Assembly (NCBI RefSeq): GCF_900107155.1
Contig: NZ_FNOX01000005.1
Span: 400,602-464,601 of the forward strand
Origin: Pseudomonas salomonii
Lineage (GTDB): Bacteria; Pseudomonadota; Gammaproteobacteria; Pseudomonadales; Pseudomonadaceae
Direction: 5' to 3'
Length of the DNA: 64,000 bases
Shown here: positions 34,046-45,600 of the stretch, piece after piece
Numbering within the stretch: the first letter of the stretch is position 1
Layout of the letters: each line of letters opens with the position of its first letter
Position numbers and translations under genes: made by a program
Notes under the pieces: model-generated
The model's input: the letters and a program-made list of their open reading frames with translations, nothing else
The model's database searches: none
What the model was told of the DNA's origin: nothing

Positions 34046-34834
34046 ATGTTTTCGCCATGGCGGCTGGCTGCAGGACTGACTATATGGGCACTGGGCACCG
34101 CGTGGTGGCTGCCGGTGTCGGCCGCGCAATGGGTCAGGATCGGCGCCGCACACTTCCCGCCCTACACCGTTCGGCCCGAGCAGGGCGCCGACACCGGTTT
34201 ATTGCCGCAATTGATAGAAGCCCTGAACGCTGCGCAAACCGACTACCGGTTTGTGCTGGTGCCTACCTCGATTCCACGGCGCTTTCGTGATTTCGAGCAA
34301 GGCCGGGTCGACATGGCCATCTTCGAAAACCCCGACTGGGGTTGGCAGGGTATTCCCCACACCAGTGTCGACATGGGCCTGGAAGATGCAGAAATTTTCG
34401 TCGCCCAACGTAAACCCGGCCGCGACCAAGGCTATTTCACCGACCTTGCCGGTAAGCGCCTGGCGGTGTTCAGCGGTTATCACTACGCCTTTGCCGGTTT
34501 CAACCCCGACCCCAGGAACATGGCCGAACACTTCAACGCCACGTTGACCTACTCCCATGACAGCAACCTGCTGATGGTGGCGCGCGGGCGTGCCGATATT
34601 GCGCTGGTCACGCGTTCGTACCTGAGCGATTTCATGGTGCGTAACGCGGACATGGCCGGGCAGTTCCTGGTCTCGGAGCGGATTGACCAGGTGTATCACC
34701 ACTACGCGCTGGTACGCCCCAAAGCGCCGATCACAGGGCCTGCGTTCGCTGAGCTGCTCAAACACCTGCGTGACAGCGGGGAGCTGTTGAAGATCTTCGA
34801 GCCGTATCGCATTGATGTGATGCCGGTGCCCTGA
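34046..34834 (+). CDS. Periplasmic solute-binding-like protein (SBP_bac_3 type)
   Basis: This 262-residue protein has a signal peptide (about 1-28, ending VSAAQW). The mature chain resembles amino-acid-type solute-binding proteins: VRIGAAHFPPYTVRPEQGADTGLLPQLIEAL, then RRFRDFEQGRVDMAIFENPDWG, LAGKRLAVFSGYHYAF and ARGRADIALVTRSYLSDFM. No permease or ATPase gene is adjacent, so it is an orphan binding protein or an enzyme-like relative. The start at 34046 is preferred to GTG 34034 because it begins the signal peptide; no strong ribosome site is seen. A large hairpin repeat separates it from convergent pvdS. Confidence 0.8.
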   Translation: MFSPWRLAAGLTIWALGTAWWLPVSAAQWVRIGAAHFPPYTVRPEQGADTGLLPQLIEALNAAQTDYRFVLVPTSIPRRFRDFEQGRVDMAIFENPDWGWQGIPHTSVDMGLEDAEIFVAQRKPGRDQGYFTDLAGKRLAVFSGYHYAFAGFNPDPRNMAEHFNATLTYSHDSNLLMVARGRADIALVTRSYLSDFMVRNADMAGQFLVSERIDQVYHHYALVRPKAPITGPAFAELLKHLRDSGELLKIFEPYRIDVMPVP

Positions 34835-34875
34835 TTATCTGGGTTGAGCACGCTTGGTGTGGCGAGCAGGCTTTT

Positions 34876-35008
34876 TGTGGCGAGCAGGCTTGCCCTGCGT
34901 TGGGCTGCGAAGCGGCCCTAAAACCAGACACTCGGTACTAATTGGAAGAACGCGGTGGCCTTATTGAGGCCGCTTCGCGCCCAACGCAGGGCAAGCCTGC
35001 TCGCCACA
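34876..35008. repeat. Long inverted repeat (REP family with GGCGAGCAGGCTTGCC core)
   Basis: Arms at 34876-34917 and 34968-35008 match over 41 of 42 positions, differing by a single-base indel (TGTGGCGAGCAGGCTTGCCC... to ...GCGAAGCGGCC). The loop is 50 nt. A truncated third copy of the outer arm precedes it (34858-34872). It lies between two convergent genes and could also end transcription from both sides. Confidence 0.9.
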
Positions 35009-35021
35009 TATCCCTACAGCT

Positions 35022-35573
35022 TCACACCCTGCGCGCAAACGTATCGCTATGGCTGCCCGACACCTTGCGGCAATGCACCAGCGCATCACGAATCATGAAG
35101 TTGACCAGGGTTGGGGACACGCCCAACTCCTTGGCGATGTCCTTTTGCGGCACGCCATGCAAACGGTACATCTCGAACGCATAGCGGGTGCGCTGGGGTA
35201 GCTCCGTCAGGGCGTCGGCGATGTTTTCCAGGGTATTGAAGTTGATATGCGAGGTTTCCGGTGAAGCGCCGTGAATAACCACATTCAAGCCTTCCTCTTC
35301 CGTCCCCGAATACTTGAGCTCCAGGGCCTGCTTGCGGTAGTGATCGATGGCCAGGTTGCGCACGATCTGGAACAGATAACTCAATTGCGCCTTGAACGAC
35401 GAGGTGATGGTCGGCGCTGATTGCAGCCGAAAGTAGGCGTCCTGCACGACGTCTTCGGCACGTGAGCGGCAGCCGGTAATCCGGGCGGCGATCTTCACCA
35501 AAATAAGTCGATTGTCGACGAATGCCTGCAAAAGGGGTGAGTCGCACCTGCCTGTGGATACTTGTTCCGTCAT
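35022..35573 (-). CDS. pvdS: Iron-starvation ECF sigma factor PvdS
   Basis: A 183-residue ECF sigma factor very like P. aeruginosa PvdS along its length (CDSPLLQAFVDNRLILVKIAARITGCRSRAEDVVQDAYFRLQSAP). Region 2 includes LSYLFQIVRNLAIDHYRKQALELKYSG. Region 4 is LPQRTRYAFEMYRLHGVPQKDIAKELGVSPTLVNFMIRDALVHC. It directs RNA polymerase to IS-box promoters, three of which are in this window. An anti-sigma factor (FpvR) is known to control it but is not encoded here. The start at 35573 (MTEQVST) matches the family. A near-consensus Fur box lies 83 bp upstream. Confidence 0.97.
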   Translation of the reverse strand: MTEQVSTGRCDSPLLQAFVDNRLILVKIAARITGCRSRAEDVVQDAYFRLQSAPTITSSFKAQLSYLFQIVRNLAIDHYRKQALELKYSGTEEEGLNVVIHGASPETSHINFNTLENIADALTELPQRTRYAFEMYRLHGVPQKDIAKELGVSPTLVNFMIRDALVHCRKVSGSHSDTFARRV

Positions 35574-35655
35574 GGAAATCACCTTGTTGCGAAAGAGTTG
35601 GGGGAGGGCGTCCTGGCTGAGGCCTCCTACACATCGGGCAACAAATTATGTTGAA

Positions 35656-35670
35656 TGATAATGATTGTCA
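35656..35670. promoter_or_regulatory. Fur box controlling pvdS
   Basis: TGATAAT-G-ATTGTCA matches the 7-1-7 Fur consensus (TGATAAT-N-ATTATCA) at all but one position. It lies 83 bp before the pvdS start and about 70 bp from the pvdG IS box. Confidence 0.9.
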
Positions 35671-35739
35671 AATGAGAAGACGAACTAATCTTATGCTTTC
35701 CTGTTGAGTGTGAACCACGTCTCGCTCGCCCCCGGCGAC

Positions 35740-35763
35740 TAATTATTTGCCGGGGCCGTCCGT
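35740..35763 (+). promoter_or_regulatory. PvdS-dependent promoter (IS box) of pvdG-pvdL
   Basis: C-TAATT, exactly 16 bases, then CGT (35761-35763). This fits the PvdS IS-box pattern TAAAT-N16-CGT with one change. It lies 111 bp before the pvdG start. Confidence 0.85.
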
Positions 35764-35873
35764 TCTTCTGGGTGACAGGTCCGTTAGCAAACGGCCAGGG
35801 ATCAGCACCCGCAGGAGGGCGAAATGGGTTTTTATCGTGCAGGCAGCGTGTTTCAGTCTGGAGACCTCAACCC

Positions 35874-36626
35874 ATGAGCGTTTCCACGCGATTGCGCCTG
35901 TTCTGCCTGCCCTACTCGGGTGCCAGCGCGATGGTCTATGTGCGCTGGCGCCGGGCGCTGCCTGACTGGTTGCAGGTGTGCCCGCTGGAGCTGCCGGGTC
36001 GCGGCATGCGCATGGATGAGCCGTTGCAGCGCGATATCAAAACCTTGGCGGCGCAGCTTGCCGACGAGATCGGTCGTGACCTGGGTAGCCCTTATGCACT
36101 GTTCGGCCATAGCCTGGGCGGTCTGCTGGCATTTGAACTGGCGCATGCCCTGAAGGCACGCAATCTGCCCGCGCCGCTGGCGTTATTTGCCTCCGGTACC
36201 GCCGGCCCGGCGCGCCGCGATGTCAGCGAATACGCGATTGAAAAGACCGATGAACAACTGATCGCCCGCCTGCGCGAGCTGCAGGGCACCGCCGAAGAGG
36301 CCCTGGCAAATCCGGAATTGATGCAGTTGATGCTGCCGATTCTGCGCGCCGACTTCCTGTTGTGCGGCAGCTTCACCTATGGCGAGCGCGCGCCGCTGGG
36401 CATGCCGATCCACGTATTTGGCGGCAAGCAGGACAGCGTACGCGCCGACCAGTTGCTCGACTGGCAGCTCGATGCCGCCAGCGGCTTTTCCCTCGACATG
36501 TTCGACGGTCACCACTTCTTCCTCGTGCAGCACGAAAGCGCGGTGCTGCGCTGCCTGCGCCGCTATGCCGACGAGCACCTGGCCCGCTGGCGCAATGATG
36601 CGGCGCGCCAACTGGCTGCCGTTTAG
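35874..36626 (+). CDS. pvdG: Pyoverdine type II thioesterase PvdG
   Basis: A 250-residue alpha/beta-hydrolase thioesterase that clears misloaded groups from the pyoverdine synthetases. The N-terminal [10 protein letters not shown] and the nucleophile-elbow [14 protein letters not shown] (about residues 79-92) are typical. FGGKQDSV contains the Asp position, and FDGHHFFL near the C-terminus holds the catalytic His. The start at 35874 has GGAG upstream; a longer reading from 35772 has no support. pvdL follows after 51 bp, so both depend on the IS box upstream. Confidence 0.95.
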   Translation: MSVSTRLRLFCLPYSGASAMVYVRWRRALPDWLQVCPLELPGRGMRMDEPLQRDIKTLAAQLADEIGRDLGSPYALFGHSLGGLLAFELAHALKARNLPAPLALFASGTAGPARRDVSEYAIEKTDEQLIARLRELQGTAEEALANPELMQLMLPILRADFLLCGSFTYGERAPLGMPIHVFGGKQDSVRADQLLDWQLDAASGFSLDMFDGHHFFLVQHESAVLRCLRRYADEHLARWRNDAARQLAAV

Positions 36627-36677
36627 CACGGCCCCAATTCCCGATTTTCCCGTAAGCCGATTTCAGGCAGGAACCCC

Positions 36678-39600
36678 ATGATGGACGCCTTCGAACTTCC
36701 CCGCACCCTGGTCCAGTCCCTTCAACACCGCGCCGCGCAGACCCCGGACCAGGTGGCCCTGCGCTTCCTGGCCGAATCCGCCGCAGACAGCGTTGTGCTC
36801 AGTTACCGCGACCTCGACCAGCGCGCCCGCACCATCGCCGCCGCCTTGCAGGCCAATGCGGCATTGGGCGACCGTGCGGTGCTGTTGTTTCCCAGCGGCC
36901 CGGATTACGTCGCGGCGTTCTTTGGTTGCCTGTACGCCGGGGTTATCGCGGTGCCGGCCTATCCGCCGGAGTCCACCAAGCGCCATCATCAGGAGCGCCT
37001 GCTGTCGATCATCAGCGATGCCGAGCCGCGCTTGCTGCTGACCATCGCCAGCCTCGCCGACGGCCTGGCGCAGATCGAAAACGCGCCGCCGGTGTTGAGC
37101 GTCGATACGCTCGAAAACGCCGGCAGTTGGGTCGAACCCGAACTGCAAGCGCACGACATCGCCTTTCTGCAATACACCTCCGGCTCCACCGCACTGCCTA
37201 AAGGCGTGCAAGTCAGCCACGGCAACCTGGTGGCCAATGAAGTGCTGATCCGTCGCGGCTTCGGCATTGATCTGCACCCGGATGATGTGATCGTCAGCTG
37301 GCTGCCGCTGTACCACGACATGGGCCTGATCGGCGGCTTGCTGCAACCGATCTTCAGTGGCGTGCCCTGTGTGTTGATGTCGCCGGCGTACTTCCTCGGC
37401 CGGCCATTGCGCTGGCTGGAAGCGATCAGCGAATACGGCGGCACCATCAGCGGCGGGCCGGATTTCGCCTATCGGCTGTGCAGTGAGCGGGTCAGTGAAA
37501 CCGCGCTGGAACGTCTGGATTTGAGCAAGTGGCGCGTGGCCTATTCGGGTTCTGAGCCGATCCGCCTCGACACCCTGGAACGCTTCGCCGAAAAGTTCGC
37601 GGTCTGTGGTTTCACCCCGAACAGTTTCTTCGCCTCCTACGGGCTGGCCGAGGCGACCTTGTTCGTTGCCGGTGGCTCCCGTGGTCAAGGCATCCCCGCG
37701 TTGCGTGTGGATGAGCAGGCGCTGGCCGCCAACCGTGCCGAACCGGGGCAGGGCAGCGCGATCATGAGTTGCGGCACCAGCCAGCCGGAGCATGCGGTGC
37801 TGATCGTCGATCCGCACACCCTCACCGAACTGCCCGACAACCGTGTCGGCGAACTCTGGGCCGCCGGCCCCAGCATCGCCCACGGCTACTGGCGCAACCC
37901 CGAGGCCAGCGCCAAGACCTTTGTACAACACGCCGGCCGCACCTGGCTGCGCACCGGCGACCTGGGCTTTATCCGCGACGGCGAGGTGTACATCACCGGC
38001 CGCCTCAAAGACCTGCTGATCGTGCGCGGTCACAACCTGTATCCCCAAGACATCGAGCAGACCGTCGAGCGCGAAGTCGAAGTGGTGCGCAAGGGCCGTG
38101 TCGCCGCCTTTGCCGTGCAGGACCAGGGCCTGGAAGGCATCGGCATCGCCGCAGAAATCAGCCGCAGCGTGCAGAAAATTCTGCCGCCCGACGCCTTGAT
38201 CAAGGCGATTCGCCAAGCGGTGGCCGAGGCGTATCAAGAAGCCCCGAGCGTGGTGGTACTGCTCAACCCCGGCGCCTTGCCCAAAACCTCCAGCGGCAAG
38301 GTGCAGCGTTCGGCCTGCGCGCTGCGTCATGCCGATGGCAGCCTCGACAGCTACGCGCAGTTCCCGAATCTGCAAGCCCAGGCCAGTCAATCGCTGCTTG
38401 AATCCGAGCTGCAAAAGCAGATTGCAGCGATCTGGTGCGAGCAGTTGCAGGTCGCAACGGCCGCGGCCAATGACCATTTCTTCCTGCTTGGCGGTAATTC
38501 CATCACTGCCACCCAAGTGGTCGCGCGCCTGCGTGAAACCCTGGGCCTGGAGCTGAACCTGCGCCTGCTGTTCGAAGCGCCGACGCTCTCGGCGTTCGCC
38601 GCCAAGGTGGCGCAGCTGCAGCAGGACGGCGGCATTGCTCAAGGCGCGATCCAGGCCTTGTCACGCCAGGATGACCTGCCGCAATCCCTGGCACAGAACC
38701 GCCTGTGGATCACCTGGCAACTGGACCCCCACAGCAGCGCCTACACCATCCCCGGCGCCCTGCGGTTGCGCGGCGAGCTGGACGAGGATGCGGTGCGTGC
38801 GAGCTTCCAGCAATTGATCCAGCGCCACGAAGCCCTGCGCACGCGCTTCTATGAGCGCGATGGCCAAGCCTTCCAGCGCGTCGAGGCCAGCACGGGTTTC
38901 GAGCTGCAAGTGATCGACCTCAGCGACCTGCCAACCACCGAACGCGAAGCCCGCGCGCAGCAGATCCGCGAGGACGAGGCGCGCACCCTGTTCGACCTGG
39001 AAAAAGGCCCGTTGCTGTGGGTAACGCTGGTGCGCCTGGACGATGAAGATCACCAACTGTTGGTGACCCTGCATCACATCATCGCCGACGGTTGGTCGCT
39101 CAACATTCTGATCGACGAATTCTCGCGCCTCTACGCCGCCGCGATCCAGGGCCAAAGCCTGAAGCTGCCGCCTCTGGCCCTGCAATACGCCGACTACGGC
39201 AGCTGGCAACGCCAATGGCTGGCCGAAGGCGAAGGCCAGCGGCAATTGGCGTATTGGCAGGCGCAGTTGGGTGAGGAGCACCCGGCCCTGAGCCTGGCCA
39301 CCGACCATCCACGCTCTGCGCTGCACACCCACAGTGCCTCGCGCCATAGCGTGCGCTTGAACGCAGCGCTCAGCGAAGCGATTCGCCAGGTGGCTCAAGC
39401 CCATGAGTCCACCCCGTTCATGGTGTTGCTGGCGGCGTTCCAGAGCCTGCTCTACCGCTACAGCGGCCAGCGCGATATCCGTATCGGCGTGCCCAACGCC
39501 AACCGCCCGCGCCAGGAAACCCAAGGCCTGATCGGCTTCTTCATCAACACCTTGGTGCTGCGCGCCGAACTGGACGGGCGCCTGCCATTCAATCAGCTGT

Positions 39601-42600
39601 TGGCTGCCACGCGCCAGGCTGCACTGGGCGCCCAGGCCCACCAGGACCTGCCCTTCGAACAGCTGCTGGAAGCCTTCCCCCAGGCCCGCGAACAAGGCCT
39701 GTTCCAGGTCATGTTCAACCACCAGCAGCGCGACTTGAGCGCCTTGCGCCGCTTGCCGGGGATGCTTGCCGAAGAGCTGCCATGGCATAGCCGCGAAGCC
39801 AAGTTCGACCTGCAACTGCACTCTGAAGAAGACCGCAACGGGCGCCTGAGCCTGGCGTTCGACTACGCCGATGAGCTGTTCGACAGCGCGACCGTCCAGC
39901 GCCTGGCCGAGCACTTCATCAGCCTGCTGCAAGCAGTGTGCGAGCAGCCCGAGCAAGCCATCGGCGACCTCAAACTGATGCACACAGACGAGCAGCAACC
40001 ATGGAGCGAAGCTCCGTGTGCCCCGGCTCAGCAGTGGTTACCCGAACTGCTCGGCCAACAGACTTCGGACAGCACCGCGCTGGTCTGGCAAGACGGCAGC
40101 CTGACCTTCGCCCAATTGCACACTCAGGCCAACCGCCTGGCCCACTACCTGCGTGACAAAGGCGTCGGCCCGGATGTGTGCGTGGCCATCGCCGCCGAGC
40201 GTTCGCCGCAACTGCTGATTGGCCTGTTGGCAATCATCAAGGCCGGTGGCGCCTATGTGCCCCTCGACCCGGATTACCCCGCCGAGCGTCTGGCCTACAT
40301 GCTCAAGGACAGCGGCGTGCACCTGCTGCTGACTCAAACCGCACTGCTTGAACTGCTGCCGGCCACCGAAGGCGTGTGCGTGATCGCCATGGACAGCCTG
40401 CATCTGGACAGCTGGCCGACCCACGCGCCTGGCCTGCATTTGAATGGCGACAACCTCGCTTACGTTATCTACACCTCCGGCTCCACCGGCCAGCCCAAAG
40501 GCGTGGGCAATACCCATGCGGCGCTGGCCGAACGCTTGCAGTGGATGCAGGCCACCTATCAACTGAACGACACCGATGTGCTGATGCAAAAGGCGCCGAT
40601 CAGCTTTGACGTGTCGGTGTGGGAGTGCTTCTGGCCGCTGATCACCGGCTGCCGCCTGGTGCTGGCCGGCCCTGGCGAACATCGCGACCCGCACCGCATT
40701 GCGCAGCTGGTACAGGAACATGGCGTGACCACGCTGCACTTTGTGCCGCCGCTGTTGCAGCTGTTTATCGACGAGCCACTGGTGGCTGAGTGCACCAGCC
40801 TGCGGCGTCTGTTCTCCGGCGGTGAAGCCTTGCCTGCCGAGCTGCGTAACCGCGTGCTGGCGCAGTTGCCGGCGGTGCAACTGCACAACCGTTATGGCCC
40901 GACCGAAACCGCGATTAACGTGACCCATTGGCATTGCCAGTTTACGGATGGCGAGCGCTCGCCTATCGGCCGGCCGCTGGGCAATGTGATCTGCCGCGTG
41001 TTGGATGAGCAACTCAACCCGTTGCCGGCCGGTGTGCCGGGCGAACTGTGCATCGGCGGCATCGGCCTGGCGCGCGGTTACCTGGGCCGCGCTGGGCTGA
41101 CCGCCGAGCGTTTTGTCGCCGACCCGTTGGGCGAACCCGGCACACGCCTGTATCGCACCGGCGACCGCGTGCGTTGGAGCGCCGATGGCGTGCTCGAGTA
41201 CCTGGGCCGCCTCGATCAACAAGTCAAATTGCGTGGCTTTCGTGTAGAACCCGAAGAAATCGAAGCCCGGATGCTGGCGCTGGACGGCATCGCACAAGCC
41301 GTAGTGCTGGTGCGTGATGCACAACTGATCGGCTACTACACCGCGCTTGCGCAGCTTACCGAGCAAGCGGTGAAAACCGCCCTGGCCGCCGAGTTGCCGG
41401 AGTACATGGTGCCCGCATTACTGATGCGCCTGGACGCCATGCCCCTGAGCCCCAGCGGCAAACTCGACCGCCGGGCCTTGCCCGAACCGGTGTGGCAAAC
41501 CCGTGAACACATCGAGCCTGCAACGCCGCTGCAACAACAAATCGCCGCGATCTGGCGCGAAGTGCTGGGCTTGCCACGTATCGGCCTGGGCGACGACTTT
41601 TTCGCCCTCGGTGGCCATTCGTTGCTGGCCACGCAAATCATCTCGCGCACCCGTCAGGCCTGTGACGTCGAATTGCCGTTGCGCACCTTGTTCGAAGCCA
41701 GCGAGCTGGGCACATTTGCCGAGCAGGTCGGCTTGATCCAGGCCTCTGACCAACGCAATCAGCAAACCGCTATTGCCAGGGTCGACCGCAGCGCGCCGGT
41801 GCCGTTGTCCTATTCCCAACAACGCATGTGGTTCCTCTGGCAGATGGAACCCGACAGCCCGGCCTACAACGTCGGCGGCATGGCGCGCCTGCGTGGCGTG
41901 CTGGATGTGGGGCGTTTTGAGGCCGCGTTGCAAGCCTTGATCATGCGCCACGAAACCCTGCGCACCACCTTTCCGAGCGTCGATGGCGTGGCGTACCAAA
42001 AGGTCGCGGCGCAAACCGGCCTGCGCATGGACTGGCAGGATTTCTCCGCGCTCACCGACGCTGAGCGTCAGCAGCGCCTGCAGGATTTCGCCGATCAACA
42101 AGCCCACACGCCGTTCAACCTGGAAACCGGGCCGCTGTTGCGCGCCTGCGTGGTCAAGGCCGGCGAGCAGGAGCACTACTTCGTGCTGACCCTGCACCAT
42201 ATCGTCACCGAAGGCTGGGCCATGGACATCTTTGCCCGAGAACTGGGCGCGCTGTACGAGGCGTTTATCGACGAACGCGATTCGCCGCTGGCGCCGCTGG
42301 CGGTGCAATACCTCGACTACAGCGTGTGGCAGCGCCAGTGGCTGGAGGCTGGCGAGCGCCAACGCCAACTGGACTACTGGACCGCACAGCTGGGTCACGA
42401 GCATCCTTTGCTGGAACTGCCCGCCGACCGCCCACGCCCGCCGGTGCAAAGCCACCGGGGCGAGCTGTACCGCTTCGATCTCAGCGACGACTTGGCCGCT
42501 CGCGTGCGCGCCTTTAACGCCGAACGTGGCCTGACGCTGTTCATGACCATGACCGCCACCCTGGCGGTGTTGCTCTACCGCTACAGCGGCCAGACCGACC

Positions 42601-45600
42601 TGCGCATCGGCGCGCCGGTGGCCAACCGCATTCGCCCGGAAAGCGAAGGTCTGATCGGCGCGTTCCTCAACACCCAGGTGCTGCGTTGCCAGCTCGATGG
42701 GCAGATGAATGTGGCCGAGTTGTTCGAGCAAGTGCGCCATACCGTGATCGAAGGCCAGTCGCACCAGGACCTGCCATTCGATCATCTGGTGGAAGCCCTG
42801 CAGCCACCGCGCAGCGCGGCGTATAACCCGCTGTTCCAGGTGATGTGCAACGTGCAGCGCTGGGAATTCCAGCAGAGCCGCCAACTGGCGGGCATGACGG
42901 TTGAGTACCTGGTCAACGATGCGCGGGCGACCAAGTTCGACCTCAACCTGGAAGTCACCGACCTCGACCATCGCCTGGGTTGCTGCCTGACCTACAGCAC
43001 CGACCTGTTCGACGAGCCGCGCATTGCGCGGATGGCCGCACATTGGCAAAACCTGTTGGAAGCGTTGATCGCTAACCCGCAACAGCGACTGAGCGAGTTG
43101 CCCTTGCTGACCGCCACTGAGCAGCGCGCCTTGCAGAGCAGTCTGGGTATCGAGGCGGGTGAACACCGTCTGGATCAGTGCCTTCACCCGCTGTTCAGCC
43201 AACAAGCTTTGGCCCGGCCCGATGCACCGGCGTTGACCTTTGCCGGGGTGACGCTCAGCTATCGCGAACTGGACGAGCACGCCAACCGCCTGGCGTGGAT
43301 GCTGCGCGAGCGCGGCGTTGGCCCGCAGGTGCGGGTCGGCCTGGCGCTGCCGCGCTCGCTGGAAATGGTCATCGGCCTGCTGGCGATCCTCAAGGCCGGC
43401 GGCGCTTATGTGCCGCTGGACCCGGAATACCCGCTCGACCGCCTGCACTACATGATCGAAGACAGCGGCCTCGGCCTGCTGCTCAGCGATGCGGCGATGT
43501 TCGAAGCCCTTGGCGAATTGCCGGCGACGGTCGCCTGCTGGTGCCTGGAAGATGACTTGCCGGTGTTGGCCAATTACCCTGCCGACGCGCTGCCGTTTAT
43601 CAACTTGCCGCAACATCAGGCGTACCTGATCTACACCTCCGGCTCCACCGGCAAGCCGAAAGGCGTGGTGGTGTCCCACGGTGAAATCGCCATGCATTGC
43701 CAGGCCGTGATCGAGCGCTTTGGCATGCGCGCGGATGATTGCGAGCTGCACTTCTACTCCATCAACTTCGACGCCGCCACCGAGCGTTTGCTGGTGCCGC
43801 TGCTCAGCGGTGCGCAGGTGGTGTTGCGCGCCCAAGGCCAGTGGGATGCCGAAGAAATCTGCGCGCTGATCCGCGCCCATGGCATCACTATCCTCGGCTT
43901 TACCCCCAGCTACGGCAGCCAGTTGGCGCAATGGCTGGCGACCCAGCAACAGACTCTGCCGGTGCGCATGTGCATCACCGGCGGCGAGGCACTGACCGGC
44001 GAGCACTTGCAGCGGATTCGTGCGGCGTTCCAGCCCGAGCTATTTTTTAATGCCTATGGCCCGACCGAAACCGTGGTGATGCCGCTGGCCAGCCTGGCGC
44101 CGCAGGTGCTGGAAGAGGGCGCCGCCAGCGTGCCGATCGGCAGCATCATCGGTGCTCGCGTGGCTTACATTCTCGACGCCGACCTGGCGCTGGTGCCCCA
44201 AGGCGCGACCGGCGAGCTGTATGTCGGCGGCGCCGGTCTGGCCCAGGGTTATCACGAACGTGCGGGCATGACGGCCGAGCGGTTTGTCGCCGATCCGTTT
44301 GCTGCCGATGGCGGCCGTTTGTACCGCACCGGCGACCTGGTGCGCCAACGCGCCGACGGCCTGGTGGAGTACCTGGGCCGTGTCGACCATCAAGTGAAGA
44401 TTCGCGGTTTCCGTATTGAACTGGGCGAAATTGAAACCCGGCTGCTGGAGCACGCAGCCGTGCGCGAAGCCGTGGTGCTGGCGCTGGATTCAGCCAGTGG
44501 TAAACAGCTGGCGGCCTACCTGGTCAGCGACGCCGACCCTGCTGCCTTGCGTGATGCACTCAAGGCGCACCTCAAGGCGCAGCTGCCGGACTACATGGTG
44601 CCCGCCCACCTGATCGTGCTCGACAGCATGCCGCTGACCGCCAATGGCAAACTCGACCGCCGCGCCTTGCCGCAGCCCGACCCTGAGGCCAATCGCCAAA
44701 CCTACGTGGCGCCGCGCAATGAGCTGGAGCAAAGCCTGGCGGCCATTTGGTGCGCGGTGTTGAACGTGCAGCAAGTCGGCCTGGACGATAACTTCTTTGA
44801 GCTGGGCGGTGACTCGATCCTGTCGATCCAGGTGGTCAGCCGTGCGCGGCAGGCCGGGATTCATTTCAGCCCACGGGATTTGTTCCAGCACCAGACCGTG
44901 CAAACCCTGGCCGCTGTGGCCACGCGTACCGAACGGGTGACCGCCGAGCAAGGCCTGCTCACCGGCAGCTCGGGCCTGACGCCGATCCAGCACTGGTTCT
45001 TTGATACCGAGATCCCCAACCGTCAGCACTGGAACCAGGCATTGTTGCTCAAGCCCCTGCAATTGCTGGAGCCCCATCGCCTGGAGCAAGCGCTGCTGGC
45101 GGTGCTGGAACATCACGACGCCTTGCGCCTGAGCTTCTCCACGCGCGACGCACACTGGCATGCCGAGCACTTGGCCGTGCCCCAAGGCGGCGTGCTGATG
45201 CAGGCGCAAGTGCGCGACATGCAGGGTTGCACCGCGCTGTTCACTGACACTCAACGCAGCCTGAACCTTGAGCATGGCCCCCTGTTACGGGCTTTGCTGG
45301 TGGACGGCCCGCAAGGCCAGCAACGCCTGTTGATCGCGATTCATCACCTGGTGGTGGACGGCGTGTCGTGGCGCGTTCTGCTGGAGGACCTGCAAACGGT
45401 TTACCGTCAGTTGAGCGACGGCCAGTCCGTCAGCCTGCCGGCCAAAACCAGCGCATTGCGCGATTGGGCTGCGCGCTTGCGCGCTTATGCCGGCAGCGAA
45501 TCCCTGCGTGAAGAGTTGAGCCTGTGGCAAGACCAACTGGCCGGTCCTGCGGTGGAACTGCCAGTGGCGCGGGCACAGGGTTCGCTGCGCAACCGCGAGG